DNA from: Actinomycetota bacterium
GTDB taxonomy: Bacteria > Actinomycetota > Actinomycetes > Nanopelagicales > Nanopelagicaceae
DNA: 6,810 nt
Assembly: GCA_009702205.1 (NCBI GenBank)
Contig: WLIM01000060.1
Coordinates: forward strand, 1 to 6,810
Direction of reading: 5' to 3'
Shown here: piece after piece, positions 6,664 to 6,810 of the stretch
How positions within the stretch are numbered: position 1 is the first letter of the stretch
How the letters are laid out: each line of letters begins with the position of its first letter
Made by a program: the position numbers and the translations under genes
Notes under the pieces: model-generated
Databases searched by the model: none
What the model saw: the letters and a program-made list of their open reading frames with translations, nothing else
What the model was told of the DNA's origin: nothing

Positions 6664-6810
6664 TTAAGCCTCGGCCTCCTGCGATTCATTGCCAAAGACC
6701 GGCTCTGGTATCGAGCCCGCGTTATGTTCGACCAGAGTCCAACCTGTTGTAAAAAAGGTATTTGGCTCAATCACAGACCACGAAGCGTTGGAGAGCCCGC
6801 CTAAAGTCGC
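6664..6810 (-). CDS. Histidine phosphatase family protein, C-terminal fragment
   Basis: The last 48 codons of a gene entering from the right edge, ending at TAA (6664-6666). The frame is open from the first base and is the only minus-strand frame without early stops. It reads LGGLSNASWSVIEP, then GWTLVEHNAGSIPEPV and an acidic tail. The pattern of a G-L-x-N-x-x-W strand followed by W-x-L-x-x-H-N is the usual C-terminal end of bacterial histidine phosphatases (phosphoglycerate-mutase-like enzymes), and in Actinobacteria a member of that family (for example the glucosyl-3-phosphoglycerate phosphatase group) commonly precedes tRNA-Ala and leuS. The catalytic RHG motif lies outside the window, so the substrate cannot be judged. 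The family call rests on this short tail plus gene order. Confidence 0.65.
   Translation of the reverse strand, partial: ATLGGLSNASWSVIEPNTFFTTGWTLVEHNAGSIPEPVFGNESQEAEA

Noticed and set aside
6537..6770. 77-residue open frame covering the tRNA on the minus strand, ending in a G-S-A-P-A-W-H-A-G-G-Q-G-F peptide
   Set aside because: This is the familiar false protein produced by translating a tRNA gene; the tRNA-Ala cloverleaf explains it. The plus-strand frame at 6543-6752 is its antisense counterpart.

Overview
The window looks like chromosome from a low-GC actinobacterium, most like the small freshwater planktonic lineage (Nanopelagicales/acI, 'Planktophila'-type). The reasons are a gene order typical of Actinobacteria (histidine phosphatase, tRNA-Ala, leuS, comEA, comEC, holA, with rpsT alongside) combined with visibly AT-rich, lysine/isoleucine-rich coding. 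The lineage is inferred from gene order and composition; no phylogeny could be run.

Every supported gene lies on the minus strand, so the transcription order runs from the right edge to the left. 6664-6810 is the C-terminal end of a histidine-phosphatase-family protein. 6544-6616 is tRNA-Ala(GGC). 4025-6481 is leuS, complete. 3329-3967 is comEA, the DNA receptor. 1047-3206 is comEC, the DNA channel/nuclease, whose real N-terminus almost certainly extends upstream of 3206. 121-1071 is holA, the delta subunit of DNA polymerase III. 1-35 is the first residues of rpsT (ribosomal protein S20), which runs off the left edge. The gaps are short (all under 90 bases) and no convincing intrinsic terminator is visible, so transcription may read through much of the block. 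Candidate internal -10 elements occur before comEA and rpsT.

The genes serve translation (tRNA-Ala, LeuRS, S20), replication (delta, the clamp-loader wrench) and DNA uptake (ComEA binds incoming DNA; ComEC passes a single strand through the membrane). There is no mobile element, CRISPR array, phage gene or evident new system here. The point most worth a second look is comEC: the frame is open for 54 codons upstream of the first usable start and encodes the expected N-terminal membrane segments, yet that stretch contains no ATG, GTG or TTG. A second is comEA, which appears to be translated from a leaderless or nearly leaderless message.
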